A stretch of DNA of 64,000 nucleotides, taken from contig NZ_JAJNNZ010000002.1 in NCBI RefSeq assembly GCF_022836845.1, positions 295,033-359,032 of the forward strand. The letters run 5' to 3'. This stretch comes from Vibrio gelatinilyticus. Its GTDB lineage: Bacteria; Pseudomonadota; Gammaproteobacteria; Enterobacterales; Vibrionaceae. Position numbers and translations under genes: made by a program. Positions 1 through 7,900 of the stretch are shown piece after piece. Below the pieces are notes generated by a model, which saw only the letters and a program-made list of their open reading frames with translations, had not been told where the DNA came from and did not search any database. The first letter of the stretch is position 1. Every line of letters begins with the position of its first letter.

Positions 1-545
1 TCTGGCGTTAATGGTTTTTGAATAAAGTTTTGCGTCGACACTTCCACATCGACCATCGCCTCTAAATGACTTCCATTCGCAAAGAGATATTGGACAGGGT
101 CAATCAATTCTGCTGCTTGCCCTTTGGCTCGCAGCACTGCTTTCATTAGCTGAATTGAGATTCGTTCACCCTTAGAGATGATTCGAGCATTAACATGGTC
201 TGGACAGGTGCCCAATAAACGAATGCCATGTACAAACTGGTGTAACTGAAACAGTGAGGTTTTGACTTGGTTGTCAAAATCAGTTCTCTCAATATTGGGT
301 AAAACAGATTCAATCTGGCTAAAAAGCTCATTAAATGAAGTTTCAAGCTCTGATATCTGCAATTCAGGCTCTTGATTTCTCAATGCTGTTTCAATAATAG
401 CAACCAATTTGTTGGTTGTTTTACCTGGTGCTGAGAGCACCACTGATACTTCTTCTTGCTGGGCATTGTTCGCAATAATATCCGCTGCTCTTAAAAAACG
501 ATCAGCGTCTGCTAACGACGAACCTCCAAACTTTAATACTCGCAT
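1..545 (-). CDS. thrA: Bifunctional aspartokinase I / homoserine dehydrogenase I (partial, N-terminal part only)
   Basis: Phosphorylates aspartate, the first step of the threonine/lysine/methionine branch; the complete protein also carries homoserine dehydrogenase. The first 181 codons are present and the gene runs off the left edge, so only part of the kinase domain is visible. The N-terminus MRVLKFGGSSLADADR is the aspartokinase nucleotide-binding KFGGSS signature, followed by VVLSAPGKTTNKL. Start chosen at the ATG at 545-543, preceded by a GGAGG-type ribosome site near 551-556. It lies directly downstream of a threonine-type attenuator and leader peptide, which identifies it as thrA rather than metL or lysC. 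The dehydrogenase half is outside the window. Confidence 0.93.
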   Translation of the reverse strand, partial: MRVLKFGGSSLADADRFLRAADIIANNAQQEEVSVVLSAPGKTTNKLVAIIETALRNQEPELQISELETSFNELFSQIESVLPNIERTDFDNQVKTSLFQLHQFVHGIRLLGTCPDHVNARIISKGERISIQLMKAVLRAKGQAAELIDPVQYLFANGSHLEAMVDVEVSTQNFIQKPLTP

Positions 546-572
546 CCTTTCCTCCCGAAATACTCAAAACAG

Positions 573-610
573 GTAAAAAAAAGGCCCGTATCGTGTGAGA
601 TACAGGCCTT
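573..610 (-). terminator. thr operon attenuator terminator
   Basis: On the minus strand an 11-bp GC-rich hairpin (AGGCCTGTATC pairing with GATACGGGCCT, loop TCAC plus flank) is followed by a run of eight T. It sits between the thrL leader peptide and thrA, where the attenuator of the thr operon is expected. Threonine/isoleucine starvation would stall ribosomes on thrL and prevent formation of this hairpin. Confidence 0.9.
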
Positions 611-628
611 TTTTTGAATTTCTTTCCG

Positions 629-706
629 CTATAAGCCTGCCCCAACAATGTGAATGTTGGTAATAATAATGGTGGTCATCATTACAGAGCGCTGGCTAAA
701 ATTCAT
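629..706 (-). CDS. thrL: thr operon leader peptide
   Basis: A 25-residue ORF too short for ordinary gene calling, running ATG at 706-704 to TAG at 631-629. It contains the run MMTTIIITNIHIV, that is four threonine and five isoleucine codons in the middle of the peptide. This is the control-codon pattern of the E. coli thr leader (dual Thr/Ile sensing). The terminator hairpin begins about 20 nt after the stop codon. The peptide has no function apart from ribosome stalling that controls read-through into thrA. Confidence 0.9.
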   Translation of the reverse strand: MNFSQRSVMMTTIIITNIHIVGAGL

Positions 707-743
707 AAGTTGTCTTCAAAACTCATTACGTTGGTTAACACTA

Positions 744-773
744 CGTTTACCTTACTTCGGGTAACTTAGTCAA
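744..773 (-). promoter_or_regulatory. Candidate thr operon promoter
   Basis: TTGACT (773-768) and TAAACG (749-744) with 18 bp between them lie about 40-65 bp upstream of thrL on the minus strand. The -35 is good and the -10 is weak. This is a visual match only. Confidence 0.35.
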
Positions 774-968
774 TGAAAAATTACATATTTCTCGCATTTC
801 AATCATAATTGCAGCCAAAGCATGAATATTTGGCATTAATGTCTGCATATGCATTCAAGATCTTTGTAAATAACAAAATGCTATATAGTTTTATAACTTT
901 TGGTTTAGAAAGTGTGCTTTAATTAATTTCATAATGACTATAAATATAGCTAAGGAGTGGTGTTCATA

Positions 969-1439
969 ATGATCAGAATTCTGTCTGCCTCTGTTATATT
1001 TGTCATTTCTAGCGGTGCCGCACTTGCGGTGGATTTGCCGTCCCTGTCAAACAGTCATAACGCCTCACCACATAAGTTTTTCCTTTCTTCTGGTAGCAAT
1101 TCATCGAGTGATGAGTACGATGCTTGGAATCTCGACAGTGGCTATTCTTACTCTGTATTTGAGTCTGTAGACCTGTACGTTGGTGCACGGTTAAACAACT
1201 CGCAAAGTACTGCTGATAATGGACTGTTAAGCGGTGTGAACTACAAAGTATCAGACAGGATCAGCATTAAGAGCACACTAAGAAGCTACCAATATACGGA
1301 AGATAGTGAAACGCAGGGTGCAATGGCAGCAGAGCTGTCGAGCCGAATGAGGTTAACGGAAAACCTAGACCTGCATGCGACTTTCGATTATGAAAAGTTG
1401 CAGCAAGGGGTTGAAGTAGGCCTAGGCTTCCGGTTTTAG
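969..1439 (+). CDS. Small secreted, probable outer-membrane beta-barrel protein of unknown function
   Basis: 156 residues. The first 20 or so (MIRILSASVIFVISSGAALA) form a typical signal peptide with an ALA-type cleavage site. The mature part has alternating polar/hydrophobic stretches (YSYSVFESVDLYVGARL, LDLHATFDYEK) and ends VGLGFRF; a terminal phenylalanine is the usual BAM recognition feature of outer-membrane barrels. The length would allow a small barrel of about six to eight strands. The ATG at 969 is chosen over an in-frame GTG at 957 because AAGGAG at 952-957 is 11 nt upstream of the ATG and overlaps the GTG. I do not recognise the family. It stands alone, divergent from thrL. Confidence 0.65.
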   Translation: MIRILSASVIFVISSGAALAVDLPSLSNSHNASPHKFFLSSGSNSSSDEYDAWNLDSGYSYSVFESVDLYVGARLNNSQSTADNGLLSGVNYKVSDRISIKSTLRSYQYTEDSETQGAMAAELSSRMRLTENLDLHATFDYEKLQQGVEVGLGFRF

Positions 1440-1460
1440 TAAGTTACCAAAGCATGATAC

Positions 1461-1943
1461 TTAGGTAAACAGCTGTTCCTTAGATACCAATACACCATTC
1501 CAATCAGAATAAATGTAATCTCCTGGCTGAATAAGCTGATTGTTGATCGTTAATGTAACGTCAACTTCTCCGGCACCACGTTTTTCCGTTTTAAATGGGC
1601 AAGCACCTAGCGCTTTAACACCAAGATCCATTTCGGATATTGCTGCGACATCTCGAACCGCACCATTAACAATGATTCCCTCCCAGCCATTTTCAATGGC
1701 CATTATGGCCAACTGATCACCAAGAAGTGCTTTTTGAAGTGAGCCATTACCATCAACACACAGTACTTTACCGGTACCCTCTTGTGATAGGACCTCACGA
1801 ACTTTGGAGTTATCGTGGTAACAACGTACCGTTACGATCTCTCCCCAGAACGCTGATCTCAGGCCAAAATTTTGCAATGGCATGGTCAACAGCGTCACTT
1901 TATCTTCGTGTTGGTCACAAATATCAGGTGTGATATCTCTCAT
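1461..1943 (-). CDS. RraA-family protein (RNase E inhibitor-like / 4-hydroxy-4-methyl-2-oxoglutarate aldolase-like)
   Basis: About 160 residues covering the full RraA fold. Recognisable blocks are [55 protein letters not shown], the conserved GAVRD arginine/aspartate region shared with the class II aldolases, and [12 protein letters not shown] near the end. E. coli RraA binds RNase E and dampens mRNA decay; other members of the same fold are divalent-metal aldolases with a G-x20-R-D/E-x2-D motif. The [12 protein letters not shown]...GAVRD spacing resembles the aldolase subgroup, so the enzymatic role is as likely as the RNase E role. Two adjacent ATGs (1946, 1943) follow GGAGG at 1952-1948; a TTG further upstream is rejected. 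Confidence 0.8.
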   Translation of the reverse strand: MRDITPDICDQHEDKVTLLTMPLQNFGLRSAFWGEIVTVRCYHDNSKVREVLSQEGTGKVLCVDGNGSLQKALLGDQLAIMAIENGWEGIIVNGAVRDVAAISEMDLGVKALGACPFKTEKRGAGEVDVTLTINNQLIQPGDYIYSDWNGVLVSKEQLFT

Positions 1944-2020
1944 CATTCCTCCATGATTCGAGCTCAAAATGAGCCTGTAATATAAAATCCTTTTACGTCA
2001 AAGGCGAAATTTTCAGTAAA

Positions 2021-2422
2021 CTATCTACGGTTTATCTGTTGTATCCTTTCACGTATATCTCCCAATTTTTTCTGTTTATTGTCATGACAGGAGATCAAAA
2101 ATAGTTGGTTATTTACCACATAGTAAATGGCATTCTGCTTAAAAATCCGCCCTAACTCAATGCTTTTCTTCATGCTTAGGGCCACAGCGTAGCTCTCTTC
2201 ATACCAATTAAATCGCGCATCACCGACTTTTACCTTCGCCCAATTCACTGGAGGAAAAGCCAATTCAAGCTCTTGATTTTTATCGTGGTTATCTTTTTTT
2301 GACAACAGGATACTGCCTGGGTTCCAAGCGGTTATAATGGCATAGTCACCTACCATATCTGAAGTGCTAAAAATAAAGTGTGGATCTGAATAAGAACACC
2401 ACAGTTTTGCATCTATTGTCAT
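2021..2422 (-). CDS. DUF3293 domain-containing protein
   Basis: 133 residues, cytoplasmic, with no signal peptide or membrane segment. The pattern AIITAWNPGS near residues 28-37 followed by an alternating region with WYEESYAVAL and a C-terminal FKQNAIYYVVNNQLFLISC resembles the DUF3293 family, small proteins common in Vibrio and other gammaproteobacteria with no established function. It is a single gene upstream of, and divergent from, arcA. Family placement is from recall. Confidence 0.7.
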   Translation of the reverse strand: MTIDAKLWCSYSDPHFIFSTSDMVGDYAIITAWNPGSILLSKKDNHDKNQELELAFPPVNWAKVKVGDARFNWYEESYAVALSMKKSIELGRIFKQNAIYYVVNNQLFLISCHDNKQKKLGDIRERIQQINRR

Positions 2423-2520
2423 ATCAACAAAAACCTACTATTTCATCATGACTATTAATATTTGTTACACATGGGCTATTGATATAAATCAACAAAGTGT
2501 ATGGAATTAACATTTGATCA

Positions 2521-2549
2521 TTGTTAGCATGCTGTTAACATTATAGAAT
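2521..2549 (+). promoter_or_regulatory. Candidate arcA promoter overlapped by an ArcA-box-like direct repeat
   Basis: TTGTTA-17 bp-TAGAAT. Two TGTTA half sites start at 2522 and 2533, exactly 11 bp apart, the spacing of the ArcA direct-repeat element (WGTTAATTAW-type repeats one helical turn apart). The second half site reads TGTTAACAT. The location suggests autoregulation of arcA. Confidence 0.45.
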
Positions 2550-2681
2550 TCGCCGCAATGATGTAGCAGAATAAGTAAGAGACATAAGGAATTTCTCATC
2601 GTTGGCAATGTCATGGAAGGCGAGTGACAAACGTAACTGTTTCTATAAATGTGTCACATACACACAAGAAACATTACCTAT

Positions 2682-2710
2682 TTGTTAACTTTTTGCCTAG
2701 AATTTATTCT
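2682..2710 (+). promoter_or_regulatory. Candidate proximal arcA promoter
   Basis: TTGTTA at 2682-2687 and TATTCT at 2705-2710 with 17 bp spacing. Transcription would begin about 35 nt before the arcA ATG. Confidence 0.4.
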
Positions 2711-2752
2711 ACTAGCGACAAATTTATCACAAGTTTAAATTAGGTACCGCCG

Positions 2753-3469
2753 ATGCAAAGCCCGCAGATTCTTATTGTTGAAGATGAGCAAGTAACACGT
2801 AATACTCTTAAAAGCATTTTTGAAGCAGAAGGATACGCTGTTTTTGAAGCCAGTGATGGCCAAGAAATGCATCAAGTCCTTTCTGATAACTCAGTAAACC
2901 TAGTTATCATGGACATCAACCTACCAGGAAAAAATGGTCTATTGCTTGCGCGCGAACTTCGTGAACAAGCCAATGTCGCACTTATGTTCCTAACGGGACG
3001 TGACAACGAAGTTGATAAGATCCTAGGTTTAGAGATTGGTGCTGATGACTACATCACCAAACCATTCAACCCTCGCGAACTTACCATTCGTGCTCGTAAC
3101 CTACTAAGCCGCTCTATGAGCTCGTACGCATCACAAGAAGAGAAGCGTACGGTAGAGAAGTATGAGTTCAACGGTTGGGTACTGGATATCAACAGCCGCT
3201 CACTGGTGAGCCCTAGCGGTGATGGTTATAAACTGCCACGTTCTGAGTTCCGTGCATTGTTGCACTTCTGTGAGAACCCAGGGAAAATCCAAACTCGTGC
3301 TGACCTACTCAAGAAGATGACAGGTCGTGAGCTTAAACCCCATGATCGTACTGTTGATGTGACCATCCGTCGAATCCGCAAGCACTTTGAATCAGTATCT
3401 GGAACCCCAGAGATCATTGCTACAATTCACGGCGAAGGCTATCGCTTCTGTGGTGATTTGGAAGAGTAA
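2753..3469 (+). CDS. arcA: Aerobic respiration control response regulator ArcA
   Basis: OmpR/PhoB-type response regulator, 238 residues as in E. coli. The receiver domain (about 1-120) has acidic residues E10/D11, the phospho-acceptor D54 in VIMDINLPG, a conserved Thr in FLTGRD and K103-like lysine in DDYITKPF. The winged-helix DNA-binding domain (about 135-235) contains [12 protein letters not shown] and [13 protein letters not shown]. Phosphorylated by ArcB under low oxygen, it represses TCA-cycle and aerobic respiration genes. Its partner arcB lies just downstream on the opposite strand, unlike E. coli, where arcA and arcB are far apart. The ATG at 2753 follows a weak ribosome site. Confidence 0.97.
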   Translation: MQSPQILIVEDEQVTRNTLKSIFEAEGYAVFEASDGQEMHQVLSDNSVNLVIMDINLPGKNGLLLARELREQANVALMFLTGRDNEVDKILGLEIGADDYITKPFNPRELTIRARNLLSRSMSSYASQEEKRTVEKYEFNGWVLDINSRSLVSPSGDGYKLPRSEFRALLHFCENPGKIQTRADLLKKMTGRELKPHDRTVDVTIRRIRKHFESVSGTPEIIATIHGEGYRFCGDLEE

Positions 3470-3484
3470 CGACCAAATCAACGC

Positions 3485-3513
3485 AAAAGGGACGCTTTAG
3501 GCGTCCCTTTTTT
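3485..3513. terminator. Bidirectional terminator between arcA and the lipoprotein gene
   Basis: GGGACGC (3489-3495) and GCGTCCC (3501-3507) form a 7-bp stem with a 5-nt loop, with A4 on the left and T6 on the right. It can serve arcA on the plus strand and, less strongly, the arcB-lipoprotein transcript on the minus strand. Confidence 0.9.
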
Positions 3514-3526
3514 ATCGTCTGCAATT

Positions 3527-4000
3527 TTAGTAGACGGTATCGATCTCAACATTTGACTGTGACAACCACACTTGCTGTGTACCATCCTCAAGCTCAACGG
3601 CAATATCAACGGGCTGGATCGTATTAACATCAATCTGCCAGGCAAAGGCGACTTCCCACTGTTGTTCACTGTGGTTTCGCAGTTCAAAGTCGCTGTCTTC
3701 AAGTAGCCAAACCTGCTCGCCCTGCTTGATCACCACCTTACTCACATCAAGATCAGCTGGAATTTGCCCCGGAGACGACAGATTGAGCGATCCAAACACG
3801 ACCTGCTCACTCACTAACGCTTTGGTTTCACCCACTTTGGGCATTTTATCTATCCACAAATTGGACTCTAAATTCACTTGCTGTTTAGAAAGCATGACCA
3901 CTTTATTGTTCGACCAACGCTCGGTTTCGGAAGTTTCTGTCATAGCACCACAGCCGATCATTGCAGCGGTCATCGTGAGCACTGTTATTAATTTTTTCAT
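3527..4000 (-). CDS. Predicted lipoprotein translationally coupled to arcB, unknown function
   Basis: 157 residues. MKKLITVLTMTAAMIGCGAM is a lipoprotein signal sequence with a lipobox ending in Cys17, and Gly follows the Cys, so there is no Asp+2 inner-membrane retention signal. The mature part has no cysteine pattern or repeats that I recognise; it is rich in beta-prone stretches (VWLLEDSDFELR, WEVAFAWQIDV). Its ATG overlaps the arcB stop (ATGA, 3997-4000), so the two are almost certainly translated from one mRNA. The function is unknown, and the coupling suggests it is made along with the anoxic redox sensor. Confidence 0.8.
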   Translation of the reverse strand: MKKLITVLTMTAAMIGCGAMTETSETERWSNNKVVMLSKQQVNLESNLWIDKMPKVGETKALVSEQVVFGSLNLSSPGQIPADLDVSKVVIKQGEQVWLLEDSDFELRNHSEQQWEVAFAWQIDVNTIQPVDIAVELEDGTQQVWLSQSNVEIDTVY

Positions 4001-6339
4001 TTGCTTTCCTTACTTTTTAACCAGGACTTGAGTACTTCGATATCATTTGGATATTCGTTTTTGATCTCTTCAACCCAGTCGGAAATGTTCTCCCACCATG
4101 CAGGCATATCGGGAGACTGTGCCTTTTGGGCTATTGATTGAATGTGTTTCAAACCAATAGAGCCTGCAGCGCCTTTGATTTTATGAGCTTCAGATGCGAT
4201 TCCCTCTTTATCTTTGGCTACCATATTCGAGTCCAAGATCTCCACGTAGCCTGGCATCATATCCTCAAACATCTTAATGCTGTCGTAGACAGGCCTGGTT
4301 CCCACGATATCCACATAGGAATCTAACATATCCAGATCCAGAAGATGGTCAAAACGTGAACCGTGTTCAACAACCACTTCTCTCTCTTTCTTAGGCGACA
4401 CATTCTCGGCCAAAGTAAATGACATGATCACATCATTTAGAGCTTTTACATTCAATGGCTTACTGATCGCATCGTCCATACCTTGCTCAATATACTCATT
4501 CTTATTTTTTAATACATTGGCTGTCAGTGCCACCAGCGGAGGTAACAAGTCATAACGCTCTCTGAAGGTTTGAGCCACATCAAAACCTGTCATGTCAGGC
4601 AATTGGATATCTAATAACACCAGGTCATAGAGCTCGGGCTCAAACATATCAAGAGCTTCCGTTCCGGTCATAGCAACGGTCACCGTATGCCCTAGACTTT
4701 CCAACAATGAACAGGCAACGGTAACATTCAATTCAATATCTTCGACCATAAAGATATTAAGGCTAGGCTGCTCAGGAAGTGTAAGCTCTTTGAACAGTGC
4801 GCCTTCCACGCAAGGAACTCGAATTTCAACAGTAAAAGTACTCCCAAAGCCCAGCTCACTCGAAGCTGTAATATCGCCGCTCATCAGATTAATAAGCTGC
4901 TTTGAAACAGCCAGACCAATGCCAGTACCAACGGCGTGCAAGTTGTCACTACCTGATTTAACTTGGTAATACATCGCGAAGATCTTCTCGAGTTCCTTTT
5001 CTGGAATGCCCACACCAGTATCTTCAATTTCAATCGTGATATGCGCTTCATGGTCTTCAACATCAGCACTTACCGTCATGACAACGCCACCTTCCTTAGT
5101 AAATTTCATGGCGTTGCTAACTAAATTCCAGATCACTTGACGCAGTCGCGTCGCATCAATCATTACCGCTGTGGGTAGGTCACTAAGACGCTCTAGATCA
5201 AATCGTAGTCCTTTTTGATCAGCCATCAAACCAGAAATACTTTCAATTTCAGAAACAAAATCTTCGACATTTGTCGCCTCTGGATAAAGCTCCAACTTAC
5301 GTCGGTCAAATTTATCCATATCTATGATGTCGTTAAAGATGTTGCCTAAGGTGATGGCGCTGACGTTGATGGTTTGCAACTGCTTGCGCTGCTCAGCTGA
5401 CAGTTGCCCCTCAAGCAGCATACGACTTAAGCCAACAATACCATTTAGCGGTGTTCTTAATTCATGACTGATAGTCGATATAAAGGTCGTTTTATCGCGG
5501 CTGGCTTTTTCTAGTGACTCTTCATGACGTTTTCGCTCTGTGATGTCGCGACCAAAGCCGACCAAACCTAAGTGTCGGCCTTCTTTGCTATAAAACGGCA
5601 CCTTTCGCAATTCATAATAGATCTTACGACCATCTGGATAATCTAGCCATTGCTCGTAAGTCAGTGCTTGGTTGCTTTCCATCACTTGATGATCCGTATC
5701 AACGACCTGTTTGGCCACTTCTTCGCTATATACATCCCAAGGCGTTAAACCAACAAGTTCGCGTTCGCTTTTGCCCGTCAGCTCTTCCATTGCCTTGTTA
5801 CAACCAGAAAAGCTGCCTTCTGCGTTTCGATAGTAGATAAGATCCGGTGATGCGTCGATGAAAGAGCGCAATAAAGCAGTGCGCTCTGCCAACTCAAGCT
5901 GGGTACGTTCTCGCTGATAGACCTCATTTTCCAGATCTCTCATCGCCTCCTCGCGTGCCTCTTCAGCCCGCTCTCGCTCTTCAATCTCTTGATTGAGCTT
6001 TAGGATATTTTGTTGCAATTTGAAATTGAGCTCTTGATCGCGAGATCTCATATCTTTGAGCTTGGCAACCATTTTGGCGAGGCGTTGACGGGACTCTTCG
6101 AGTTGATCAACCACAACTGACAAGAAATATACTGCCCAAGGAGTGATGACTAAGCCAAAAAATACCGAGCGAACAATATCGATATCATCGACACTGCCGT
6201 TTAAAAAGAGAGTAATCCCCACCTGAACCACAACAGCAAGTGCTACCAGGGCCAGAGCAAGAAGAATAGAGAAACGAACAATACCAAGTCGAACAAGCAA
6301 ATCGACATAATATTGGGCGAGATTTTTAATAGGCTTCAT
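3997..6339 (-). CDS. arcB: Tripartite hybrid sensor histidine kinase ArcB
   Basis: Inner-membrane anoxic redox sensor, 780 residues (778 in E. coli). Visible order: two transmembrane segments (about 22-47 and 57-77), a coiled-coil/leucine-rich linker (about 80-155), a PAS domain (about 155-270), HisKA with H292 in STISHELRTPLNG, a HATPase domain with N405/N409 region and GTGIGLAV (471-478), a receiver with D577 in LVLLDIQLPDM, and an HPt domain with H719 in EAHKIKGAAGS. Signal relay is His292-Asp577-His719 to ArcA. Cys180 of the PAS region is kept, but position 241, cysteine in E. coli, is tyrosine (KIYYELRKV). It heads a two-gene unit with the downstream lipoprotein gene. Confidence 0.97.
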   Translation of the reverse strand: MKPIKNLAQYYVDLLVRLGIVRFSILLALALVALAVVVQVGITLFLNGSVDDIDIVRSVFFGLVITPWAVYFLSVVVDQLEESRQRLAKMVAKLKDMRSRDQELNFKLQQNILKLNQEIEERERAEEAREEAMRDLENEVYQRERTQLELAERTALLRSFIDASPDLIYYRNAEGSFSGCNKAMEELTGKSERELVGLTPWDVYSEEVAKQVVDTDHQVMESNQALTYEQWLDYPDGRKIYYELRKVPFYSKEGRHLGLVGFGRDITERKRHEESLEKASRDKTTFISTISHELRTPLNGIVGLSRMLLEGQLSAEQRKQLQTINVSAITLGNIFNDIIDMDKFDRRKLELYPEATNVEDFVSEIESISGLMADQKGLRFDLERLSDLPTAVMIDATRLRQVIWNLVSNAMKFTKEGGVVMTVSADVEDHEAHITIEIEDTGVGIPEKELEKIFAMYYQVKSGSDNLHAVGTGIGLAVSKQLINLMSGDITASSELGFGSTFTVEIRVPCVEGALFKELTLPEQPSLNIFMVEDIELNVTVACSLLESLGHTVTVAMTGTEALDMFEPELYDLVLLDIQLPDMTGFDVAQTFRERYDLLPPLVALTANVLKNKNEYIEQGMDDAISKPLNVKALNDVIMSFTLAENVSPKKEREVVVEHGSRFDHLLDLDMLDSYVDIVGTRPVYDSIKMFEDMMPGYVEILDSNMVAKDKEGIASEAHKIKGAAGSIGLKHIQSIAQKAQSPDMPAWWENISDWVEEIKNEYPNDIEVLKSWLKSKESK

Positions 6340-6431
6340 TCAGCACTCCATGCGCGACAACTTTCTCAAGTGTACCCTGTTTAATGAGGATATTTAAGAA
6401 AGCCATCTCGCACAAAATGGAGAGGATGAGA

Positions 6432-7376
6432 TTAATTTGAGTTCAGCGTCGGTTTTGTATACACAAAAGGAGTATCCAGCAGCGCTCCCTGGGCGCCATC
6501 TTTGGCAAGAGCCCGGCCAATTTCAGTCATGGCTAACCAGCGATTTTCGCACCACAGAGGAGAGAGCAACATTGGACGTCGCGCTGCCGAAGAGACTCTA
6601 TGATAGATCACCTCAGGTGGCGTTCTACGAATCATTTCACTGGCAATGGCTACATACTCCTCAAGCTCTGGGGCTTCAAGTTTGCCAGCTCGCCAGGCTT
6701 TCGCCATGGTACTGCCCTCTACTATGTGCAGGCCATGCAACTTGATACCATCAGTACCTGTACTAAGTACTTTGTCTAACGTCTCTAGATTATCCGAGCG
6801 AGTCTCTTTTGGTAACCCAACGATCAAGTGAGTGCACACTTTTATCCCTAGAGAACGGGCTCGCTTAGTAATTTGCTCATAGCATTCAAAATCATGACCT
6901 CGGTTAATACGCTTCAAGGTCAGATTGTTTGCCGTTTGCAATCCAAGCTCAAGCCAAATTTCATAACCTTTCTTAGCGTAATCAGACAGTAACTCTAGCA
7001 CTGCATCCGGGACACAATCTGGGCGTGTTCCCACACATAGCCCGACGATATCGGCCGATTCCAGAGCCTGTTCATACATATTTTTCAACACCTGAACTTC
7101 AGCATAGGTATTAGTGTAAGCCTGGAAGTAGGCGAGGTATTTTTTAGCTCGCTTCACTTCTGTCGCTCTGTCTGAGAGTTGACTTTGAATGCTCTGAATC
7201 TGGGTCGTCTCATCGGCAAATGAAGCGACATTGCAAAAAGTGCAACCTCCTTTGCCAATCGTGCCATCGCGATTTGGGCAACTAAAACCACCGTGCAGTG
7301 TCAATTTGTGCACTTTTTCACCATAACGGCGTTGCAGATCTTGGCCGATGGTATTAACCAGTTCATGTAACTGCAT
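6432..7376 (-). CDS. yhcC: Radical SAM protein of the YhcC family
   Basis: 314 residues, close to the 309 of E. coli YhcC. The N-terminal part holds LHGGFSCPNRDGTIGKGGCT followed by FC, an unusual radical SAM cysteine arrangement (Cys ... Cys-x2-Cys) that would bind the [4Fe-4S] cluster used to cleave S-adenosylmethionine. Later blocks include VGLCVGTRPDCVPDAVL, LELGLQTANNLTLKRINRGH and GIKVCTHLIVGLPKETR, typical of the Elp3/MiaB-like barrel. Its substrate is not firmly established. In E. coli the gene likewise lies between arcB and gltB. The ATG at 7376 is used; the TTG just before it is not preferred. Confidence 0.88.
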   Translation of the reverse strand: MQLHELVNTIGQDLQRRYGEKVHKLTLHGGFSCPNRDGTIGKGGCTFCNVASFADETTQIQSIQSQLSDRATEVKRAKKYLAYFQAYTNTYAEVQVLKNMYEQALESADIVGLCVGTRPDCVPDAVLELLSDYAKKGYEIWLELGLQTANNLTLKRINRGHDFECYEQITKRARSLGIKVCTHLIVGLPKETRSDNLETLDKVLSTGTDGIKLHGLHIVEGSTMAKAWRAGKLEAPELEEYVAIASEMIRRTPPEVIYHRVSSAARRPMLLSPLWCENRWLAMTEIGRALAKDGAQGALLDTPFVYTKPTLNSN

Positions 7377-7900
7377 CAATCTTTACCTATAAACAAGAAT
7401 GAATCTCACTCGAATTATTGAAACTAAATTACATCCCTGCAAAATAAAACCAGGAAACGTACCAGCACTTTAGATTTTATGACCTAACCCAAATCAATAA
7501 ATATGCAAAAAATCAGGTAAAAAGTGCGATATGTTGCATCGATGTTATAAAACATATTCAAAAAAGAATGTAAAAAAAGCCTTCTAGTCAAAACTTTCGT
7601 TGGAATTAGAGGGGACAAAATTGTAGGATACTTACACAACTCTGCCTATTATGTGACTTTTGTTACAAAGGGATATAGCAGATTGAACGGGGATATTCGT
7701 CACCCACCGATATAAACCACTAAATAAGTGGTCAGTTAAAATCGAATATCACCAAGGACTGTTTTTCTCGCAACATTTTTCCTGCGAGATGCGGAATGGA
7801 ATCGAAACCGCCCCCTCTGGCTGGTTAAGAATCAAAATTACAAAGGACAAGGCACATTATCTAGTTTTTTGTGCCTAGATTTAACTGGAAGGAAGTATCT
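7377..7900. promoter_or_regulatory. Divergent control region between yhcC and gltB1
   Basis: About 520 bp with no credible gene. The left two thirds are AT-rich, as expected for Lrp/IHF-type regulation known for E. coli gltBD. The right part (7690-7830) contains four or more consecutive inverted repeats in the orientation of gltB1, described separately. No clear sigma-54 element was found. Confidence 0.5.
7691..7826 (+). promoter_or_regulatory. Hairpin-rich 5' leader of the gltB1-gltD1 operon
   Basis: Consecutive pairings in the sense strand: GATATTCG (7692-7699) with CGAATATC (7743-7750), enclosing ACCACT (7716-7721) with AGTGGT (7727-7732); TCTCGCA (7766-7772) with TGCGAGA (7783-7789); GCGG (7791-7794) with CCGC (7808-7811), mutually exclusive with AACCGCC (7806-7812) pairing GGC-t-GGTT (7819-7826). 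There is no T-tract, so it is not a simple terminator. The region ends 75 nt before the start codon. The mutually exclusive last two stems resemble a regulatory switch; the ligand or protein is unknown. Confidence 0.45.

Larger units (their letters stand above)
2423..2752. promoter_or_regulatory. Intergenic control region between the DUF3293 gene and arcA
   Basis: This 330-bp region has no credible ORF. It is AT-rich and holds two candidate arcA promoters: TTGTTA(2521)-17-TAGAAT(2544), overlapped by a TGTTA direct repeat, and TTGTTA(2682)-17-TATTCT(2705), about 45 bp before the start codon. The long leader implied by the upstream promoter is consistent with the multiple promoters known for E. 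coli arcA. Confidence 0.5.

Noticed and set aside
7520..7545. Possible sigma-54 promoter (GTGCGATATGTTGCAT) upstream of gltB1
   Set aside because: The -24 GG and the -24/-12 spacing do not fit; only the TTGCAT part matches.
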